The notes under the pieces: model-generated | The model's input: only the letters and a program-made list of their open reading frames with translations | What the model was told of the DNA's origin: nothing | Database searches by the model: none | Shown here: positions 34,607 through 43,368 of the stretch, piece after piece | How positions within the stretch are numbered: the stretch's first letter is position 1 | How the letters are laid out: each line of letters starts with the position of its first letter | Assembly: GCA_963724385.1 (NCBI GenBank) | Contig: CAVRUJ010000002.1 | Coordinates: 434,001-498,000, forward strand | Reading direction: 5' to 3' | From: DASXQK01 sp963724385 | Lineage (GTDB): Bacteria > Pseudomonadota > Alphaproteobacteria > Dongiales > Dongiaceae | DNA length: 64,000 nt | Translations under genes and position numbers: made by a program

Positions 34607-35254
34607 TCAGGTTCCCTTGCGCGCTTTCTCCTTAGGCGCGATTCGATAGGCGCAGCGCTGGGCGCCAGCCATGACATGCTCGACCCGCTCCACCTCGGTC
34701 TCGGGGCCGAGGACCCGCCGGAAAAGATCGAGCTCTGAACGACACAGGCGCTGGCAGGCCGTGGCCGCGGCGCAGATCGGGCAGTGGTTCTCCTTCAGCA
34801 GGAAACTGCCGTCGGGCTTGCGTTCCACCGCCGCCATGTAGCCTTCCTCGCTGCGCTGGCGGGCAAGCCGCCGGACCCGGTCGGCCAGTCGCGACGCCCC
34901 GGCAAGCCGCGCCTGATAGAGCCGCTCCATCGCCTTCTCCCGCTCGGCGATGAGCCGGTCGAGGCCTCGTGCCCCGAACGCCTTTCCCGCCGCGCGCAGA
35001 ATCTCAAGGCTGAGGCCAGCGTAATTGTCGGGGAAGCGGCCGTGCCCCTTGGCGGTCAGCGACCAGAGCCGGGCCGGCCGGCCGATACCTTGCCGGCGGT
35101 CGGCGAACTCGACCAGCCCTTCGGCAAGCAGCCGGTCCAGGTGCTGGCGCGCCGCCGTGGCAGTGTAGCCGAGCCTGCGGGCGATCACGGCCGCGGTCTG
35201 CGGCCCGGCCGCCTTCAATGCGTGCAACAGTCGCGCGGCGCCGCGTTGGGCCAT
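34607..35254 (-). CDS. Winged-helix regulator with cysteine-rich C-terminus (SufR-like)
   Basis: The 215-residue DNA-binding protein has an N-terminal winged helix (LGYTATAARQHLDRLLAEGL, about 29-48, followed by the wing RRQGIGRPARLWSLT). Its C-terminal sensor domain has cysteines at 158, 161, 167, 171 and 201 (HCPICAAATACQRLCRSE and QRCAYRI). This pattern resembles SufR-type regulators that bind an Fe-S cluster, so redox or iron sensing is plausible but inferred. It is divergent from an MFS transporter gene, with a perfect 16-bp palindrome in the gap as the likely operator. Confidence 0.85.
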   Translation of the reverse strand: MAQRGAARLLHALKAAGPQTAAVIARRLGYTATAARQHLDRLLAEGLVEFADRRQGIGRPARLWSLTAKGHGRFPDNYAGLSLEILRAAGKAFGARGLDRLIAEREKAMERLYQARLAGASRLADRVRRLARQRSEEGYMAAVERKPDGSFLLKENHCPICAAATACQRLCRSELDLFRRVLGPETEVERVEHVMAGAQRCAYRIAPKEKARKGT

Positions 35255-35285
35255 GGCTCTCGCATAGCACGGTGGCCCTATTTAT

Positions 35286-35301
35286 GAAAGCAATTGCTTT
35301 C
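35286..35301. promoter_or_regulatory. Perfect palindromic operator candidate
   Basis: GAAAGCAATTGCTTTC is a perfect 16-bp palindrome in the 112-bp gap between the SufR-like regulator and the MFS gene. It overlaps the -35 element of the forward promoter described separately, a position suited to repression of the transporter and perhaps of the regulator itself. Binding by the adjacent regulator is inferred. Confidence 0.7.
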
Positions 35302-35322
35302 GAAAATGAGGGCCGATATAGA
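35294..35322 (+). promoter_or_regulatory. Candidate promoter for the MFS transporter
   Basis: TTGCTT (35294-35299) and TATAGA (35317-35322) are spaced 17 bp apart. The -35 hexamer lies inside the palindrome at 35286-35301. Transcription would begin near 35329, about 38 bp before the MFS start codon. Confidence 0.55.
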
Positions 35323-35366
35323 AGACCGAACCTGTTGCGTTGCCTGCGCCATCGGGGACAGCCGAC

Positions 35367-36785
35367 ATGAGCGAAGGAGTCCGTCTCGCCGAGCCCGGCG
35401 CCGTCGTTCCGAGCTGGCGCGAGCTGCTCTTCGGCCGGCGCGCGCGGACCGTCTGGACCATCTGCGCCGGCGTCTCGATCCAGGCGTTCGGCTGGTTCCT
35501 GGTCTCCACGATCATGCCGAGCGTCGTGCTGGAACTCGGCAATCCCGAGCAGCTCAGCTGGGGCACGACCGCCTTTCTGGCCTTCTCCATTCCGGGCAGC
35601 GCGGGCGCGGGCTATCTGAAGGCCCGCTTCGGCTCAAAGCGCCTGCTCATCGCCGCCTCGATCCTGGTTCTGGTTTCGAACCTGCTCGGGCTCGCCTCGC
35701 CGGACATGGCCATCTTCCTTGTCAGCCGCGCCCTCCAGGGTCTCGGCGAAGGGATGGTGCTGGCGCTCTGCTACATCATGGTGGGCGATTCTCTCTCCCC
35801 CGGCGAGGTGGCGCCGACTTTCGGCATCCTTGCGGTGGTCTGGGCGCTTGCGACCTTGATCGGGCCGTCACTGGCCGGCCTCTTGACGGCGCTGGTGTCC
35901 TGGCGCCTCGCCTTTCTTCCGCTTCTCGCCATCGCCGCCACTTTCCTGTGGCTCGTCCTCACCGGACCGACGGCGGCGAAAGGCGAGGCCACGGACAACC
36001 GGCCCCTGCCGCTCGGCCGCCTCGGCCTGGTCGCCGCAGCCATCGTCTGCATCTCCTTCGCCGGCACGAGCCGGAGCATCGCCTGGGCGCTGCTGCTGGT
36101 TCCCCTGACCCTGGCGCTCATCGGCCTCGCCTTCCGGCTGGACCGGCTCAGTCCGGCGCGGCTCTTTCCCAGCCGTATCCTTTCCTTCAGCCAGCCATCG
36201 CCGCTCGGCATCTGGATCCTGGGGCTGATGTTCGGGTCGGAGGCCGCGGCGCCGCTCTACATGGTCTACTTCGTGCAGATCGGCCATCACACGTCGGTCT
36301 TCTTCGCCGGCCAGTTCTCCGCCATCGTGGCGCTCTCCTGGTCGCTCACGGCCCTCGCCGTCAGCCGCTTCGACAAGCGCCAGTGCCGCCCGCTTCTGAT
36401 CCTGGGTCCCTTGTCCCTGACCCTGGGCCTGGCCACGCTCATCTTCTGGTCGAGCATGCCGCTCTGGCTCAGCGCCATCGCGCTCTTCATGGTCGGCAGC
36501 GGTTTCGGGATCAGCTACAGCTTCTTCACCGAATACGCGATCGCGCTGGCAGCGGAAGGCGAACGGGACGTCACCGCCGGCGCGGTCCCCACGCTTGAGA
36601 ACATCTCGGCGGCCATCGGCGCCGCGCTTGGCGGGCTGCTCGGCAATGCCGCAGGCTTCGCCGGCAGCGGAGCTACGGACATACCCTGGTCGGTGCCCGT
36701 CGTCGTCTATGGCGCGGGCACGGCTGTCGCCCTGATCGCGCTCGCCTGCGCGGTCCGCTTCTACCGTCTGGTCAGGAACGTCTGA
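35367..36785 (+). CDS. Major facilitator superfamily transporter
   Basis: The 472-residue inner-membrane protein has about 14 hydrophobic segments, which places it nearer to the DHA2-type drug exporters than the 12-helix group. The loop after helix 2 is YLKARFGSKRLLI, and SRALQGLGEGMVLAL resembles the motif in helix 4. The ATG at 35367 (MSEGVRLAEPG) is chosen; an in-frame ATG at 35340 lies closer to the promoter. Its expression is probably controlled by the divergent SufR-like regulator. The substrate is unknown. Confidence 0.87.
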   Translation: MSEGVRLAEPGAVVPSWRELLFGRRARTVWTICAGVSIQAFGWFLVSTIMPSVVLELGNPEQLSWGTTAFLAFSIPGSAGAGYLKARFGSKRLLIAASILVLVSNLLGLASPDMAIFLVSRALQGLGEGMVLALCYIMVGDSLSPGEVAPTFGILAVVWALATLIGPSLAGLLTALVSWRLAFLPLLAIAATFLWLVLTGPTAAKGEATDNRPLPLGRLGLVAAAIVCISFAGTSRSIAWALLLVPLTLALIGLAFRLDRLSPARLFPSRILSFSQPSPLGIWILGLMFGSEAAAPLYMVYFVQIGHHTSVFFAGQFSAIVALSWSLTALAVSRFDKRQCRPLLILGPLSLTLGLATLIFWSSMPLWLSAIALFMVGSGFGISYSFFTEYAIALAAEGERDVTAGAVPTLENISAAIGAALGGLLGNAAGFAGSGATDIPWSVPVVVYGAGTAVALIALACAVRFYRLVRNV

Positions 36786-36791
36786 GACGCC

Positions 36792-37346
36792 TCAGATCGA
36801 TTTGTCGGCCAGGCTCTTCTTGACTTCGTCGGCCGCCTGGCGAATCGCCGGCATATGGGGGTTGACGGCCAGCGCCTGTTCGAAGGCGTCGAGGGCTTCC
36901 TTTTCCTGCTTCAGTTCGACATCGCAGAGCCCGCGGCCCGACAGCGCCCCGAAATGCCGTGGTTCCAGCGCCAGGGTCTTTTCAATGTCGCTGAGGGATT
37001 CCTTGTAGCGGCCCATGTAGTAGAGAACCGTCGCCCGCTTGTTCCAGCCTTCGGCAAAGTTGGGCGCCAGATTCACGATGCGGTCGAACGCCTGGTAGGC
37101 CTGGGACAGATCGGCATTGTCCAGGGCGGCCACGCCGATGGACATCAGCGCATCGACGTTCTCGTCGCCCGATTTCAACCAGATCTCCCAGATCTGGTTC
37201 TCGATCGCCATCCCGTCGCCGTCGGTCGCAGCAGCCTTCAGCTGGGCAAACAGCTTGTCGAGGCGCGGGTCCTTCTGGTCGGCGCTGGCGCCAAAGCCCA
37301 TAAGCAGGCCGACCAAGGCGACGATCGTGACGATCCAGCGGCGCAT
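36792..37346 (-). CDS. Exported TPR-repeat protein
   Basis: The 184-residue protein starts with a signal peptide (MRRWIVTIVALVGLL, cleavage after GASA) followed by at least three TPR units (ALMSIGVAALDNADLSQAYQ, EGWNKRATVLYYMGRYKESL and ALSGRGLCDVELKQEKEALD). It is likely periplasmic and acts as a protein-binding scaffold; partners are unknown. An in-frame ATG at 37364 (MADNPAMRRW) would add six residues before the signal sequence, and neither start has a clear ribosome-binding site. It is convergent with the MFS gene (6-bp gap) and divergent from the DUF2817 gene. Confidence 0.8.
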   Translation of the reverse strand: MRRWIVTIVALVGLLMGFGASADQKDPRLDKLFAQLKAAATDGDGMAIENQIWEIWLKSGDENVDALMSIGVAALDNADLSQAYQAFDRIVNLAPNFAEGWNKRATVLYYMGRYKESLSDIEKTLALEPRHFGALSGRGLCDVELKQEKEALDAFEQALAVNPHMPAIRQAADEVKKSLADKSI

Positions 37347-37453
37347 GGCGGGATTATCGGCCATGGGCTGCCGCTGCCAAGGAGAATCCCCGGGCCTTGC
37401 CTTGGCCTCTCTCCAGCGCGATGCTCGCCCCCTGTTTGCCGCCGCGAGCCGCC

Positions 37454-38542
37454 ATGATGCGCATTTCCGATTGTTTTTCAGCCGACTACGCCTCGGCCCG
37501 ATCGGCCTTCCGGGCCGCCGCCGCGTCCGCGGGTGCGGCGCTCGAGTCCTATCACAATCCCGCGACCGGTCCCGAGGGGGCGGCACTCGGCTGCGATACC
37601 GCCCGCCTCGGCTCACCCCAGGCGGAGCGTCTGCTGATCCTGCTCTCGGGAACCCATGGGGTCGAAGGCTTCCTGGGCTCCGGCATTCAGGTCGGCTTGC
37701 TCCAGAGCGGCCTTGCCCGTGAGCTGCCGCAGGAGATTGGCCTGCTGCTGATCCACGCCATCAATCCCGGCGGTTTCGCCTGGCTGCGCCGTGTTGCGGA
37801 AGGCAACATCGACCTCAACCGCAACTTCATCGATCATCGCCGTCCGGCCCCGGCCAATCCCGGCTATGAGCAGCTGAGGGACTCCATCTGTCCCGCCGAA
37901 TGGACGGAAGAGGCACGCGCTGCCGCCGATGCCGAACTGGCCGCTTATGGCGCCGTCCATGGTGCAGCCGCGCTCCAGGCGGCGGTCACCTCGGGCCAAT
38001 ACGTCGATCCACGGGGCGTGTTCTACGGCGGGCAGCAGCCCTGCTGGTCGAACCGCACCTTGCGGCAGATCCTGGCCCGGCACGGTGCCTGGCTGAGCCA
38101 CGCCGCCTTCATCGATCTTCATTCGGGCCTTGGGCCCTATGGTGTCGGCGAGATCATGAACAACCACGCGCCGGGCCATGGCGGATACCAGCGGGTTGCC
38201 GATTGGTTCGGCGGCGAGGCGACTTCGGGGGAAACCGGCAATTCCTCCTCGGCGCCGGTGTCGGGCGATACCACCGTCGCCTTCGATGAAACCCTGCCGC
38301 GCGCCGGGCTCAGCGGCATCACGCTCGAATACGGGACCCTGCCCATAAAAGACATGCTCGACGCCCTTCGCGCCGACAACTGGCTTCACGTCCATGGCGG
38401 GCTAGACAGCAGCGCGGGCAGGGCCATCAAGGCTGAGATCCGCGAAGCTTTCTATCCCGACCGGGATGACTGGAAGGCCATGGTCTGGGAACGTGCCGCC
38501 GACGTCACCCGGCGCATGGCGAAGGGCCTCGCGCAATCCTGA
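37454..38542 (+). CDS. DUF2817 family, M14-like zinc carboxypeptidase fold
   Basis: The 362-residue protein belongs to DUF2817, related to zinc carboxypeptidases and aspartoacylase/succinylglutamate desuccinylase. Likely zinc ligands are His and Glu in SGTHGVEGFLG (about 65-75) and His in FIDLHSGLGPYG. NIDLNRNFID matches the substrate-binding Asn-Arg of M14 enzymes. A catalytic Glu is plausible in GITLEYGTLP. No signal peptide is seen, so it is probably a cytoplasmic amidohydrolase or peptidase of unknown substrate. The ATG at 37454 is the first of two consecutive Met codons. Confidence 0.85.
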   Translation: MMRISDCFSADYASARSAFRAAAASAGAALESYHNPATGPEGAALGCDTARLGSPQAERLLILLSGTHGVEGFLGSGIQVGLLQSGLARELPQEIGLLLIHAINPGGFAWLRRVAEGNIDLNRNFIDHRRPAPANPGYEQLRDSICPAEWTEEARAAADAELAAYGAVHGAAALQAAVTSGQYVDPRGVFYGGQQPCWSNRTLRQILARHGAWLSHAAFIDLHSGLGPYGVGEIMNNHAPGHGGYQRVADWFGGEATSGETGNSSSAPVSGDTTVAFDETLPRAGLSGITLEYGTLPIKDMLDALRADNWLHVHGGLDSSAGRAIKAEIREAFYPDRDDWKAMVWERAADVTRRMAKGLAQS

Positions 38543-38699
38543 GGCGTAGCCAGCAACTTAGGCACTGGCCGAAACACGACAGTTGGGCAATGATTGCGCT
38601 CGCCACGCGGGTCCAGATGCGCGAACGACGCAGGAGACCGCGCTGACGCCGAGGGGATTGCGGCTTGCCACTCGAAACAATCGAAAACGGGAGGAATTA

Positions 38700-39959
38700 A
38701 TGCAAAACGGCAAACTATCGCAAGGCCTCGGGCGCCGGAGCGTTCTCAAGGCCGGGCTCGCCCTGGGCGCCGCTCAGTTCGCTGGACCTTTCGTCATCAA
38801 TGCCCGCGCAGACGAGCCGGTAAAGATCGGCCTCGACAACCCGCTGACCGGCACCTACGCGGAACTCGGCAAGAACGAACAGATCGGGTGCGAGCTGGCC
38901 ATCGAGCAGATCAACGGCAAGGGCGGCATCCTCGGCCGCCAAGTCCAGCTCCTGGTCGAGGACTCGACGAGTTCCGACACCGGCACCGCGGTGCAGAAGG
39001 CCCGCAAGCTGATCCAGGGCGACAAGGTCGATTGCCTTCTCGGCAACGTGAATTCCGCCATGGCCCTCGCCATGGGACAGGTCTCGAATGAGCTCAAGAC
39101 CTTCCACATCGTGACCGGCGGTCACACCGACGCCGTCACTGGCAAGGATTGCCATTGGAACGTGTTCCGCGTCTGCAACACCACCCGCATGGAGACCAAC
39201 TCCGTCTCCAAGACGCTGTTCGACAAGTATGGCAAGAAGTGGTTCTTCATCACCCCCGATTACGCCTTCGGGCACACGCTTCAATCGGGCTTCGAGGCCA
39301 GCCTCAAGCAGTTCGGCGGCACCGAGGTGGGTGGCGTCCTGACGCCTTTGGGAACGACCGATTTTTCCTCCTATCTGATCAAGGCGCAGTCGGCAGCCCC
39401 CGATATCATCATCGTGCTCACCGCGGGCCAGGACTCGGTCAACTGCCTGAAACAGGCGGTGCAATTCGGCCTCGACAAGCAGTTCCACATCGCCGGCGCT
39501 CAGCAAGAACTCGAGGTCCTCGAGGGCCTGCCGCCCGAAGCACGCATCGGAACTTGGGTGTTCGAGTGGTACTGGAAGCAGCCCGGCGTCGCCCATGTCG
39601 ACGAGTTCGTCGCAGCGATGAAGGCCAAGGTCGGCAAGGTGCCAACCGCGCGGCACTGGTTCGGCTATGTCGCGACCTGGACCTTCGCCCTTGTCGCCAA
39701 CCAGGAGAAGACCCTGGACGCAGTCAAGCTGGCCAAGGCGATGGAAGGCTTCAAGCTGCCGCCCGAGGTCGCCTGCATGCCCAACGAGCCCTTCTATCGG
39801 GCCGGCGACCACCAGCTCATGCCTTCGCTCTATGTCGGGCATGCCCAGTCCCAGGGAAGCGATCCCGAAGACCTGTTCGTGGTCGACCAGGTAGTCAAAG
39901 GGACGGACGCGGCACCTTCAGTCGAAGACACCGGCTGCCACGTCGCCTGGCCGACCTGA
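38700..39959 (+). CDS. Branched-chain-type amino acid ABC binding protein, Tat signal
   Basis: This 419-residue type I periplasmic binding protein (Peripla_BP_6, LivK-like) begins KIGLDNPLTGTYAELGKNEQ after a leader with a twin-arginine motif (GRRSVLKAG, R12-R13) and cleavage near NARA, so export by Tat is likely. The ATG at 38700 follows GGGAGGA; the open frame upstream (from 38583) has no leader features. It heads a five-gene importer with livH, livM, livG and livF. Such systems carry branched-chain amino acids but also amides, urea or aromatic acids. glcDEF follows in the opposite direction. Confidence 0.92.
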   Translation: MQNGKLSQGLGRRSVLKAGLALGAAQFAGPFVINARADEPVKIGLDNPLTGTYAELGKNEQIGCELAIEQINGKGGILGRQVQLLVEDSTSSDTGTAVQKARKLIQGDKVDCLLGNVNSAMALAMGQVSNELKTFHIVTGGHTDAVTGKDCHWNVFRVCNTTRMETNSVSKTLFDKYGKKWFFITPDYAFGHTLQSGFEASLKQFGGTEVGGVLTPLGTTDFSSYLIKAQSAAPDIIIVLTAGQDSVNCLKQAVQFGLDKQFHIAGAQQELEVLEGLPPEARIGTWVFEWYWKQPGVAHVDEFVAAMKAKVGKVPTARHWFGYVATWTFALVANQEKTLDAVKLAKAMEGFKLPPEVACMPNEPFYRAGDHQLMPSLYVGHAQSQGSDPEDLFVVDQVVKGTDAAPSVEDTGCHVAWPT

Positions 39960-40062
39960 TCTTCGTCAATGGTTCGGGCGCCGCGGCAAGAGCGGCGGCC
40001 GGCAACGGTGCCGCACCGCAAATCGGCGCGGCTGCAGGGGGGATGCGTCGGGGACCAGCTGA

Positions 40063-40932
40063 ATGACGACCCAGCTCCTTTTCTTCGTTTTCAACGGGCT
40101 CATCGTCGGGGCTTTCTACGCGCTGATGGCCCTCGGCCTCTCGCTGATCCTCAATCTCAGCGGTGTGATCAACTTCGCCCATGGAGGCTTCCTGGCGCTG
40201 GGTGCCTATTTCGCCTTCACCCTGATGCCCTATATCGGGTTCTGGGGGGCGCTCATCGTCGCTCCCGTCCTGACCGCGCTCGTCGGCGTGGCTGTCGAGC
40301 GGATCCTGATCCGCAGGCTCTACGGCCGCGATCCGCTGTATAGCCTGCTGCTGACCTTCGGCCTCGCCTATATCCTCGAGGACGGCACGCGTTTCATATG
40401 GGGCCCGGAAAGCCTGCCCTATCAGGTGCCGGCGATACTCACCACGCCGCTCAGCACGCGGTTCTTCTTCGTGACCGGTTACCGGCTCTTCATGGTGGTT
40501 CTGGCGCTCGTCGCCGTGCTCGGCCTGTTTCTCATATTGACGCGCACGCGCCTCGGCATTCGCATCCGCGCCGGCACTTTCGACCTCGACACCGTCTCCG
40601 TGCTCGGCGTCAACGTGCGCCTTCTGCGCAACCTGAATTTCGGGCTCGGCATCTACCTGGCCGGCCTGGCCGGCGTGCTTGCCGCGGGCATGCTGGGCCT
40701 GCAGCCGACCATCGGGACGTCCCTCATCATGCCGAGCTTCGTCGCCATCATCGTCGGCGGCCTCGGCAGCCTCCCGGGCACGCTGCTGGGCGGCTTGCTG
40801 ATCGGCGTCGCTTCGGGCGTCGTGACCATGTTCTACCCCTCGGCGACCGAAGCCGTCATCTACGTCATGATGGGTTTGGTGCTTCTCATCCGGCCGCGCG
40901 GCCTGCTGGGCGAAGAAGGGCGGCTCCAGTGA
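40063..40932 (+). CDS. livH: Branched-chain-type ABC importer permease LivH
   Basis: This 289-residue LivH-family permease has about eight hydrophobic segments. Its GLIVGAFYALMALGLSLILN start and the INFAHGGFLALGAY motif are characteristic. C-terminal SFVAIIVGGLGSLPGTLLGG is also conserved. It follows the binding-protein gene after 103 bp of GC-rich, hairpin-prone DNA without a gene and overlaps livM by GTGA (40929-40932). Confidence 0.93.
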   Translation: MTTQLLFFVFNGLIVGAFYALMALGLSLILNLSGVINFAHGGFLALGAYFAFTLMPYIGFWGALIVAPVLTALVGVAVERILIRRLYGRDPLYSLLLTFGLAYILEDGTRFIWGPESLPYQVPAILTTPLSTRFFFVTGYRLFMVVLALVAVLGLFLILTRTRLGIRIRAGTFDLDTVSVLGVNVRLLRNLNFGLGIYLAGLAGVLAAGMLGLQPTIGTSLIMPSFVAIIVGGLGSLPGTLLGGLLIGVASGVVTMFYPSATEAVIYVMMGLVLLIRPRGLLGEEGRLQ

Positions 40933-41885
40933 ACAACCTGCCCATCAACCGGCAAACCGCCTCGGTTTTCATTTGGCTCACGCTGGCCGCCCTGCCTTAT
41001 TGGCTGCCCTGGATCGGCGGCTACCAGGAGCTGGGCACGCGGGTGCTGGTGATGGGCCTGGCCGCCATGTCGCTCAACTTCCTGCTCGGCTTTACCGGCG
41101 TGCTTTCCTTCGGCCATGCCGCCTATTTCGGCCTCGGCGCCTACGGCGTCGGCATGACCATCAAGTATCTCGTTCCCAGCACGCCGCTGGGCATCCTGGT
41201 CGGCGTCGCCGTCGGCACGCTCGCCGCAGCGATCGTCGGCGCCATGATCGTCCGGCTGCGCGGCGTCTACTTCGCCATGGTGACGATCGCTTTCGGCCAG
41301 GTCTTCTTCTTCATCGCCTTCCGCTGGAACGACGTGACGGGCGGCGACGATGGGCTCAGCGGCTGGCGACGCCAGCCCCTCGACCTGGGCTTCACGCAGA
41401 TCGACATCCTCGGCAACGACAAGGCCTTCTACTACCTGGTGCTGGTCTGCTTCGCGATCGCCGCGGGCCTGATGGCGGTCCTGCTGCGCTCGCCCTTCGG
41501 GCGTTCCCTGCTGGCGATCCGGGAGAATGAACGCCGGGCACGCTACCTCGGCATCCCGGTCGAATTTCACATTTGGGCTTCCTTCGTGATTTCCTGCCTG
41601 TTCGTCAGCCTCGCCGGCACCCTCTACGCGCTGCTCAACAACTTCACCGACCCGCGGGCCTTGCGCTGGGACATGTCCGGCAATTTCGTGATCATGGCCG
41701 TGCTGGGCGGGATGCGGTCCTTCTGGGGCCCGCTCATCGGCGCCGCCATCTTTGTCGTGCTGCAGGACTATATTTCCAGCCAGACCGAGAACTGGATGTC
41801 CTTCATCGGGCTCTTCTTCGTGCTCGTGGTTCTGTTCTTCCCGCGCGGCGTGCTCGGCATCTTCAAGCGCAGGGTGGCGCCGTGA
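40929..41885 (+). CDS. livM: Branched-chain-type ABC importer permease LivM
   Basis: The 318-residue LivM permease starts at GTG 40929 and overlaps the livH stop. It contains LNFLLGFTGVLSFGHAAYFG and, near the end, GNFVIMAVLGGMRSFWGPLI, both typical of the family. It pairs with LivH to form the pore. Its stop overlaps the livG start by GTGA (41882-41885). Confidence 0.93.
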   Translation: MNNLPINRQTASVFIWLTLAALPYWLPWIGGYQELGTRVLVMGLAAMSLNFLLGFTGVLSFGHAAYFGLGAYGVGMTIKYLVPSTPLGILVGVAVGTLAAAIVGAMIVRLRGVYFAMVTIAFGQVFFFIAFRWNDVTGGDDGLSGWRRQPLDLGFTQIDILGNDKAFYYLVLVCFAIAAGLMAVLLRSPFGRSLLAIRENERRARYLGIPVEFHIWASFVISCLFVSLAGTLYALLNNFTDPRALRWDMSGNFVIMAVLGGMRSFWGPLIGAAIFVVLQDYISSQTENWMSFIGLFFVLVVLFFPRGVLGIFKRRVAP

Positions 41886-42631
41886 CCCTGCTTCAGGTCC
41901 AGAACGTCTCGCGCAACTTCGGCAGCCTGGTCGCCGTCCGCGATATCTCCCTCACTGTCGAGCCGGGCGAGCTGAGAGCGGTGATCGGCCCCAACGGCGC
42001 CGGCAAGACGACGTTCTTCAATCTGATCAGCGGATTCTTTCCGCCCAGCTCCGGCCGCATCTTGCTGGACGGCAAGGAGATCACGAAGCTTTCGGCGCAC
42101 CGGCGCGTCGCCAGGGGCATCGCGCGGACTTTCCAGATCACGGAGATCTTCCCCGAACTCAGCGTGCGCGAAAACGTCCGCATCCCCGTCGAGGCCGCCG
42201 CCGGGTTCCGCCTCAGGCCATGGCTGTCGCGCGCCGACGATGAGGAGATGACCGCGCGCGTCTTCGAGCTCATGGAGATGGGCGGCCTCGCCGACAAGGC
42301 GGATAGGCTGGTCGGCGAGCTGCCGCATGGGGACCAGCGGGCGACCGAAATCATGATGGCGCTCGCCCTCAAGCCTCGCCTTCTCCTGCTCGACGAGCCG
42401 ACCGCCGGCATGGGCGACCAGGAGACCTATGACATCACCCGGCTGGTCCGCCGCCTGCACAAGATCCAGAAGCTCGCCATCGTGCTGATCGAGCATGACA
42501 TGCGCGTGGTTTTCCACCTCGCCGACCGGATCATGGTCCTGGCCGAGGGCGCCATGCTGGCCGAAGGCACGCCCGAGCAGATCGCCGCCGACGCTCGCGT
42601 GCAGGCCGCCTATTTGGGCAAGGCCGCATGA
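41882..42631 (+). CDS. livG: Branched-chain-type ABC importer ATPase LivG
   Basis: This 249-residue ATPase has Walker A GPNGAGKTT, Walker B LLLLDEPTAGM and switch His in LIEHDM. IARTFQITEIFPELSVRENV is typical of LivG. The signature segment reads LPHGDQRATEIMMALAL rather than L(S/P)xGxQR, a common LivG variation. It starts with GTG, overlaps livM, and overlaps livF by ATGA. Confidence 0.93.
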   Translation: MTLLQVQNVSRNFGSLVAVRDISLTVEPGELRAVIGPNGAGKTTFFNLISGFFPPSSGRILLDGKEITKLSAHRRVARGIARTFQITEIFPELSVRENVRIPVEAAAGFRLRPWLSRADDEEMTARVFELMEMGGLADKADRLVGELPHGDQRATEIMMALALKPRLLLLDEPTAGMGDQETYDITRLVRRLHKIQKLAIVLIEHDMRVVFHLADRIMVLAEGAMLAEGTPEQIAADARVQAAYLGKAA

Positions 42632-43356
42632 ACGCGCTCGACGTGGAGGCCATTCACAGCTTTTACGGCAAGAGCCATATCCTCCATGGCGTTAGCCTCG
42701 GCGTGGCGGAGGGCGAACTCGTCACGCTCCTCGGTCGCAATGGAGCCGGCAAGACGACGACAATGCGCAGCCTCATAGGACTTACCCACGCGCGCGAGGG
42801 CGTGGTGCGCATCTTCGGCAAAGCCACGACCGACTGGCCTCCCTATGCCATCGCCGCACTCGGCGTCGGCTATGTTCCCGAAGGCAGGCGCATCTTCGGC
42901 AACCTGACGGTCGAGGAAAACCTGAAGGTGCCGGCCGACCGGCCGGGGCACTGGACCATTCCGCGCGTCTATGAGCTGTTCCCGCGCCTCGCCGAGCGCC
43001 GCCGGAACAAGGGCCGGCAGCTCTCCGGCGGCGAGCAGGAAATGCTCGCCATCGGCCGCGCGCTCCTGCTCAACCCGAAGCTGCTCCTGCTCGACGAACC
43101 CTCCCAGGGCCTGGCGCCGCTCATCGTCCAGGAAGTGTTCAAGGTCGTCGTCGCGATGCGCAATGCCGGCATGTCGGTGTTGCTGGTCGAGCAGAACGTG
43201 CGCGCGGCGGTGGAGATTGCCGATCGCGCCTATGTGCTCGACGACGGGCGGGTCATTTATGAGGGTGCGGCGGCGGAATTGGCGAAGGACGAGGAGCGGG
43301 TCCGGGCGCTTGCCGGCGCCAGCGCGCAAAGCTGGGAGCTTGCCGAGGATCTCTGA
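42628..43356 (+). CDS. livF: Branched-chain-type ABC importer ATPase LivF
   Basis: The 242-residue ATPase has Walker A GRNGAGKTT, signature LSGGEQEMLAIGRAL, Walker B LLLLDEPSQGL and VLLVEQN, matching LivF. It is the last gene of the importer. Its stop lies 12 bp before the end of the convergent glcF gene, and no terminator is visible between them. Confidence 0.93.
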   Translation: MNALDVEAIHSFYGKSHILHGVSLGVAEGELVTLLGRNGAGKTTTMRSLIGLTHAREGVVRIFGKATTDWPPYAIAALGVGYVPEGRRIFGNLTVEENLKVPADRPGHWTIPRVYELFPRLAERRRNKGRQLSGGEQEMLAIGRALLLNPKLLLLDEPSQGLAPLIVQEVFKVVVAMRNAGMSVLLVEQNVRAAVEIADRAYVLDDGRVIYEGAAAELAKDEERVRALAGASAQSWELAEDL

Positions 43357-43368
43357 CCGGAAGGCCCT

